Below, one piece after another: positions 60,471-64,000 of a stretch of DNA of 64,000 nucleotides. The position numbers and the translations under genes are program-made. Source of the DNA: Mycolicibacterium peregrinum (lineage in GTDB: Bacteria; Actinomycetota; Actinomycetes; Mycobacteriales; Mycobacteriaceae); contig NZ_LZSO01000038.1 in the NCBI RefSeq assembly GCF_001665785.1, positions 121,752 to 185,751 on the forward strand, in the 5' to 3' direction. The notes under the pieces are model-generated. The model was not told where the DNA came from and did no database searches. It worked only from the letters and a program-made list of their open reading frames with translations. Each line of letters opens with the position of its first letter. Positions within the stretch are counted from its first letter, which is position 1.

Positions 60471-61457
60471 TCAGCTGAAGTTGAAACTGCCATCCACTTC
60501 CGTAGACATCTTCCGGGCGCGTTGCTTGACCTCACGATAGAACTCGTCGTCATCTGGCCGCTCCGACGCTATGGGGTAGGTAAACACGTCTGGGATCCGG
60601 GATGGACTCACATGATGCCTACCGTACTCAGTATCTAAGACAACATAGCCGTCGTCTAGATCGATCTCCTCTACGTTCCGCCCGAGCACCTTGGCAAGCT
60701 CTTCCGCCAGATCCTCGTCCGTCTTGTTTGCTGCGACTACCTTCTTCAAATCGCGGAGCGCTTTGCTTTTGCCTTGTACGTCCAGCGTGCTGGTGATTCG
60801 GAACTCTTCCGTCCTTCGCATCCGAGACGCCTTCTTGGCGCCAGCGATCAAGACGACTTCAATGACTTGTCCCCGCTCGATGAATTGCTGGACCTGAATT
60901 GCATCACCGAGGGCAAACGCCTTTAGGTTGTACCAAGGTTCATCCCGACCCTCGGCATACGATTGCGACCACCAGCGCGCCCATTGCACTAGGTAGCGCG
61001 ACGGGCAGGCTCCTGACACAGCTTCGACAGAAAGTAGCCCGGTGTTCCCGGGGTCCGGAAATTGGAACGCAAAGCGATACTCCCGAGTCGGGGAGTAGTC
61101 GCTGATGTCGATCGGCTTCGCGTCGGGTCCAAGCGACTTCTTTGGCAGAGCGATGCTGTGTCCCGACGGCCGGCCATGTCTAAACGAACCGCGGATGGCA
61201 TCGCCGTTCTGGGAGAGCGACAGCAGTTGGAACACCGGAACGTTGTCGATGTCCTGATCGCGGCTGGTGCCATCCATCCTCGGAGGAAAGCCGTGGGCAC
61301 TCTGCTCAACGTGCGAAGCGCTGATTCGATTGAGATAGTCGATATAGCGCCAGTCTGGTTTGTCTTCGTGCTCTACATGCAAAGGATGTTGCTGCTTCCA
61401 CGCTCGCTCCTTGAATATTTCGAACGTGTACATGCGGTACCCATAGCTCATGCTCAT
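60471..61457 (-). CDS. Hypothetical 328-residue soluble protein
   Basis: No membrane helices. Starts MSMSYGYRMYTFEIFKERAW; centre IDISDYSPTREYRFAFQFPD and IEVVLIAGAKKASRM; C-terminal charged helices with ALRDLKKVVAANKTDEDLAEE and VEEIDLDDGYVVLDTEYGRH. Lower GC than the core genes. Probably works with the 4-TM protein downstream. I do not recognise the family. Confidence 0.65.
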   Translation of the reverse strand: MSMSYGYRMYTFEIFKERAWKQQHPLHVEHEDKPDWRYIDYLNRISASHVEQSAHGFPPRMDGTSRDQDIDNVPVFQLLSLSQNGDAIRGSFRHGRPSGHSIALPKKSLGPDAKPIDISDYSPTREYRFAFQFPDPGNTGLLSVEAVSGACPSRYLVQWARWWSQSYAEGRDEPWYNLKAFALGDAIQVQQFIERGQVIEVVLIAGAKKASRMRRTEEFRITSTLDVQGKSKALRDLKKVVAANKTDEDLAEELAKVLGRNVEEIDLDDGYVVLDTEYGRHHVSPSRIPDVFTYPIASERPDDDEFYREVKQRARKMSTEVDGSFNFS

Positions 61458-61615
61458 CGGTTTGGTCCCCTCGTGGCTTCCTCTACAAGCTGCAAATCGG
61501 AGGGCCAGCAGGATGGTCGATTACCTGAACCTCGCCGCGCCGCGATGTCGCATTGGCGGGAGTGTATTGCCGCGCGCAAGGCGCCATTGACGGTGTTGGT
61601 CAAACCGTGACCCAG

Positions 61616-61786
61616 TTAACTCTCATCTTCTCTAGGCACGCCGAGGTCCGCACCGAGCCGCTCATCGAGGAGCCGGTCCACCACCGTCGTGGATTGGACC
61701 GTGTCGCCGGTGGCGGCGCACGTGACACGATAGGCAGCCAGGACGCGCAACTCCGCGTCCACCGCCGCGACAGACCGTGACGTCAT
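61616..61786 (-). CDS. Small protein, 56 residues
   Basis: ATG at 61784-61786. Sequence MTSRSVAAVDAELRVLAAYR with VVDRLLDERLGADLGVP later. Regular helical and coding-like. Stop TAA. Ends 158 bp before the 328-residue gene. Confidence 0.5.
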   Translation of the reverse strand: MTSRSVAAVDAELRVLAAYRVTCAATGDTVQSTTVVDRLLDERLGADLGVPREDES

Positions 61787-61807
61787 GCGCCGTCTATGTG
61801 CCCAGGT

Positions 61808-62470
61808 TCACCAGGCGGGAGTGACCGTGTAGGTCTCGACGGGGGACCGCTGTTCGGGCGCCTCGTCGCGCTGCAGCCATGGTGGGCAGTCCCCGCCGGG
61901 GTAATACTCGCCGCCGCAGGTGCTTCTCTTGCCACCTATCCACCACTGCTGCCGCATGCGGGTCCATGACCCGTCTGGCTGGATTGGCATGTCGCAGACT
62001 GTGAGGACATGCGGGTCGAGTCCATCCCTGTTGGGACTCGGTCTCCGGGCCGGAGAGTGCGTGTTCCACCTTTCCGGGCCGGTTCTCCGCAGACGGTTCA
62101 GTAGTCGTGCGGCCAGTCGGCGGCATATACGGCGTGATTCGAGGCGTTGGCGCTTGCTGGGGTGAACATCCCAGCCGAAGTTGCCGTGGCACATTGGGCA
62201 GCAGCAGACAATGGTCCCGGGTGTATACGAATGCGCGGCGGCATTGCGTTGTGCGATAGATGAATGCGGTTGCGTTCTCGATAGGAGGCAGATCGCATGT
62301 CCCGGCAGCGCTGCCACGAAAGCCCGCAGATCCTCCAATCTGTACCGGCGTTCGCCGCGCAAGATGATCGCGGGAAGCGCACCGGCACGCCGCAATTCAT
62401 CAATGCAGCGCTCTGAAGTGGACAGCATCTTAGCAGCGCCGGCATTGTCGTACAGCAGTCGATAGGCCAT
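61808..62470 (-). CDS. Protein with excisionase-like HTH and Cys motifs
   Basis: 220 residues. N-terminal 57 residues (LYDNAGAAKMLSTSERCID, YRLEDLRAFVAALPG) look like a MerR/excisionase-type HTH. A CCCPMC cluster near 89 and single Cys near the C-terminus may bind zinc. Could be a phage or island regulator. C-terminal half not recognised. Confidence 0.6.
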   Translation of the reverse strand: MAYRLLYDNAGAAKMLSTSERCIDELRRAGALPAIILRGERRYRLEDLRAFVAALPGHAICLLSRTQPHSSIAQRNAAAHSYTPGTIVCCCPMCHGNFGWDVHPSKRQRLESRRICRRLAARLLNRLRRTGPERWNTHSPARRPSPNRDGLDPHVLTVCDMPIQPDGSWTRMRQQWWIGGKRSTCGGEYYPGGDCPPWLQRDEAPEQRSPVETYTVTPAW

Positions 62471-62499
62471 AGCCCCCGTGTTATCAGTCCGATCAGTGG

Positions 62500-62511
62500 G
62501 TGGTAGACCAC
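62500..62511. promoter_or_regulatory. Short palindrome between divergent genes
   Basis: GTGGT-AG-ACCAC lies between the HTH gene (starting 62470, minus) and the gene at 62544; candidate operator, chance possible. Confidence 0.3.
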
Positions 62512-62543
62512 GCGAGGCGCGAAACGAGGAAAGGGATCAGAAC

Positions 62544-62828
62544 ATGAGCGTGACAGGTCAGCCGATCTGGTTGGTAACGGTTACCACCGAACCCGCCGAG
62601 GAGGAGCCCGGCAACCCCTCGCTGACAGGGTATTTCGCGCATGCCAGCCCGGAAGGTGCTATCGCCGGGTTACAGGCGGCGACGGCTGAATGCGGCATCG
62701 ATGACTCCGCCCCCGAACTGTTCGAGGGCGAGTTTGAGGAAGGTGGCGAGGCGGGCTACCACGGCAGCTTCACGATCGACGACCAGCTCATCAGCTACCA
62801 CGTGTTTCCGCTGACCATGCGGAAGTGA
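62544..62828 (+). CDS. Hypothetical acidic protein
   Basis: 94 residues, ATG after AAAGGGA. Highly acidic (ELFEGEFEEGGEAGYHG), with GQPIWLVTVTTEPAEEEPG at the start. Unrecognised, typical of mycobacterial islands. Confidence 0.7.
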   Translation: MSVTGQPIWLVTVTTEPAEEEPGNPSLTGYFAHASPEGAIAGLQAATAECGIDDSAPELFEGEFEEGGEAGYHGSFTIDDQLISYHVFPLTMRK

Positions 62829-62947
62829 GAGGGCGTACCTGAGGAACGGGGGTACATGCTCTCGTGCATCTCCAACGCGGCTCGCTGGCTGTGCAGACGA
62901 GGCCGTTTGCCTGCGCTGTCCGACCACATCGGTCTAGGTTGCCCGGT

Positions 62948-63280
62948 ATGAAGCATGTTGGCGCGACCCTGGCAGTCGCAGTGATGGTGTGTGGTCCGGT
63001 CGGCGCTACTCCGATTGCCGTCGCCGCCCCCGCTGGTTATGTCTCGGCGGCCACCTGGACTGATGGCCCGTGGCCCTTCACGGTGTCTGAAGGCGTCTTG
63101 ATGTGCGGCTCGCCGAAGCGTGTGACGTTCACGGCCAACCGCGTGATGTACGCGCTGAACGGACCGGCCAAGGCAACTGGTCAGTTCGCCGATGTTTCCG
63201 CCATTTGGCGAGACTCCGACTATCCCGGCGTGAAGGTCAACATAGGTCCGATGATCAACCGCGGACTATCGCTCTGCTGA
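62948..63280 (+). CDS. Secreted DUF2511-like protein
   Basis: 110 residues. Signal peptide MKHVGATLAVAVMVCGPVGA with cleavage about AVAA-PA near 28. Domain GPWPFTVSEGVLMCGSPKRV ... MYALNGPAKATGQF ... VNIGPMINRGLSLC matches DUF2511 (YebY) with two cysteines that could pair. ATG at 62948. Role unknown. Confidence 0.75.
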   Translation: MKHVGATLAVAVMVCGPVGATPIAVAAPAGYVSAATWTDGPWPFTVSEGVLMCGSPKRVTFTANRVMYALNGPAKATGQFADVSAIWRDSDYPGVKVNIGPMINRGLSLC

Positions 63281-63350
63281 TTGGCAGCTTTCCTCCAGCT
63301 AGTCTCGGTTCGAGGCCTTCCGGTCAGAAGTCCTTCTCGGAAGTCGAAGT

Positions 63351-63509
63351 TCACGGCATCTCCTTCTCTGCTTCTTCGTAGAGCTTTTCGAGAGTCTTGA
63401 TCAAGCCACTGACATCCGAGTCTGGAACCAGTTCGAGGCTGCGCGCGAAGTGAGCGAGAAACCCCTCCAGTCGTTTGCGCTGGTGTTCCCAGTGGTTCCG
63501 GTTGGACAC
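63351..63509 (-). CDS. Small protein, 52 residues
   Basis: GTG at 63507-63509 directly after the TGA of the gene upstream. Sequence (M)SNRNHWEHQRKRLEGFLAHF then GLIKTLEKLYEEAEKEMP; helical and coding-like. Coupled to the gene at 63510. Confidence 0.55.
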   Translation of the reverse strand: MSNRNHWEHQRKRLEGFLAHFARSLELVPDSDVSGLIKTLEKLYEEAEKEMP

Positions 63510-63923
63510 TCAGCAGCAGTCCACACAAGCCATGTCGACCCACCACATGCCCGTTTCGAGGTCCTCGTATTCAGTGTCGCCGAGTTGGTCAGCAACGAGA
63601 TACCCAGGCTCCTCGACTGTCTTTGACGGCCGGCTTGGATCCGTCTTTAGTGTGATGGGTTCGCCGCAGAGGGCGGTGACTTTTTTGCTGCCGTCGTTCC
63701 AAGCCTGTTTGGCCTCCTTCGTCCAATAGCGGTGCCGCAGGTACGGATTGCGGGGGAATAGTTGTCGGTACTCCTGGCGCAGGCGCGAGATGTACTCATC
63801 GCTCGACGGGTACTTGCTGTCGTCGGAACCACCTGGAGCTATGAGTTGCTGACGTTCATCCCAGTCCTGGAATCGGCCGTCTGCGGGATGTAGGACCGCG
63901 TGCCGGGTGCGCGCGCCGCACAC
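63510..63923 (-). pseudogene. Hypothetical protein truncated at its N-terminus by an IS element
   Basis: The remaining 137 codons include DEYISRLRQEYRQLFPRNPY, YWTKEAKQAWND and a final MACVDCC. Frame runs on 8 codons into the IS end at 63924 to a GTG at 63947 with a ribosome-site-like GAAGG, but those residues belong to the IS. The true start is lost to the right. Confidence 0.6.
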
Positions 63924-64000
63924 TGAACCGCCCCGAGTTTGATGCACACCTTCTTTCGAGGGAAGGTTGTTCGCATCATGCCGAAGAAGTACGACGAGGA
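63924..64000 (+). mobile_element. Left end of an IS6110-like (IS3-family) element, partial
   Basis: TGAACCGCCCCG at 63924 matches the terminal repeat of IS6110-type elements. A transposase OrfA start (ATG at 63978, MPKKYDE) lies 54 bp inside, the usual spacing. Continues beyond the window. Confidence 0.7.
63978..64000 (+). CDS. Start of IS3-family transposase OrfA, 3' partial
   Basis: Only MPKKYDE visible, the typical N-terminus of IS3 OrfA; supported by the IS end 54 bp upstream. Confidence 0.6.

Noticed and set aside
59887..61457. Direct assignment as a Kiwa system
   Set aside because: Only sizes and membrane topology are similar; gene order is reversed and no sequence motif was recognised, so it is kept as a hypothesis only.
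61553..61780. Plus-strand 75-codon frame
   Set aside because: Antisense to the better supported 56-residue gene on the minus strand.

Overview
The window looks like the chromosome of a fast-growing mycobacterium (Mycolicibacterium type). It is GC-rich, makes heavy use of GTG starts, and carries SigA, AftC, Cei, a PPE protein, ClpC2, PrrB-like and DUF4193 proteins. From about 4 to 38 kb it follows, in reverse, the gene order of the M. tuberculosis segment from sigA (Rv2703) to clpC2 (Rv2667), with local insertions such as nhaA, a GGDEF-like protein and a PsiE-like protein.

1-17 kb: the end of a Baeyer-Villiger-type monooxygenase, an esterase, an exported histidine phosphatase, the housekeeping sigma factor sigA, polyphosphate glucokinase, inositol monophosphatase, cei, dut, several conserved actinobacterial genes, the CeoB/CeoC potassium regulators, an APC permease and a TrmA-type RNA methyltransferase. 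A textbook CRP-like palindrome and a 26-bp tandem repeat lie around the DUF4193 gene.
17-38 kb: a degenerate GGDEF membrane protein, nhaA, dxs, RNase D, a heme operon of the coproporphyrin type (hemE-hemY-chdC) closed by a 24-bp perfect inverted repeat, msrB, two methyltransferases, aftC, a lipoprotein hydrolase, a RibD-like reductase, zapE, and clpC2 with a conspicuous candidate autoregulatory operator.
38-53 kb: an orphan PrrB-like histidine kinase, a FadR-type regulator divergent from an MFS exporter, a TDT transporter, a LysR regulator, and a class I DAHP synthase preceded by a leader peptide containing Tyr-Trp-Arg-Phe and hairpins (a ribosome-mediated attenuator). Next comes a probable heme-iron locus: a PPE protein of PPW type with an IdeR-like box, a canonical heme oxygenase, and a TetR regulator. 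The core section ends with tRNA-Gly(GCC) and a membrane pseudokinase.
53.5-64 kb: an accessory island with visibly more A/T and mostly unrecognised genes. It holds two phage tail-tip genes and a type VII secretion cassette (EspC-like protein, WXG effector-like protein, possible immunity protein). It also holds an orphan-tip plus membrane-protein pair separated from that cassette by a dead IS3-family element with an intact 3-bp target duplication. Further right are a soluble/4-TM gene pair of unknown function, several very small genes, and at the right edge the start of an IS6110-like element that cuts off the gene beside it. No integrase or attachment site was identified. The island looks like a patchwork of phage, IS and secretion-effector DNA.
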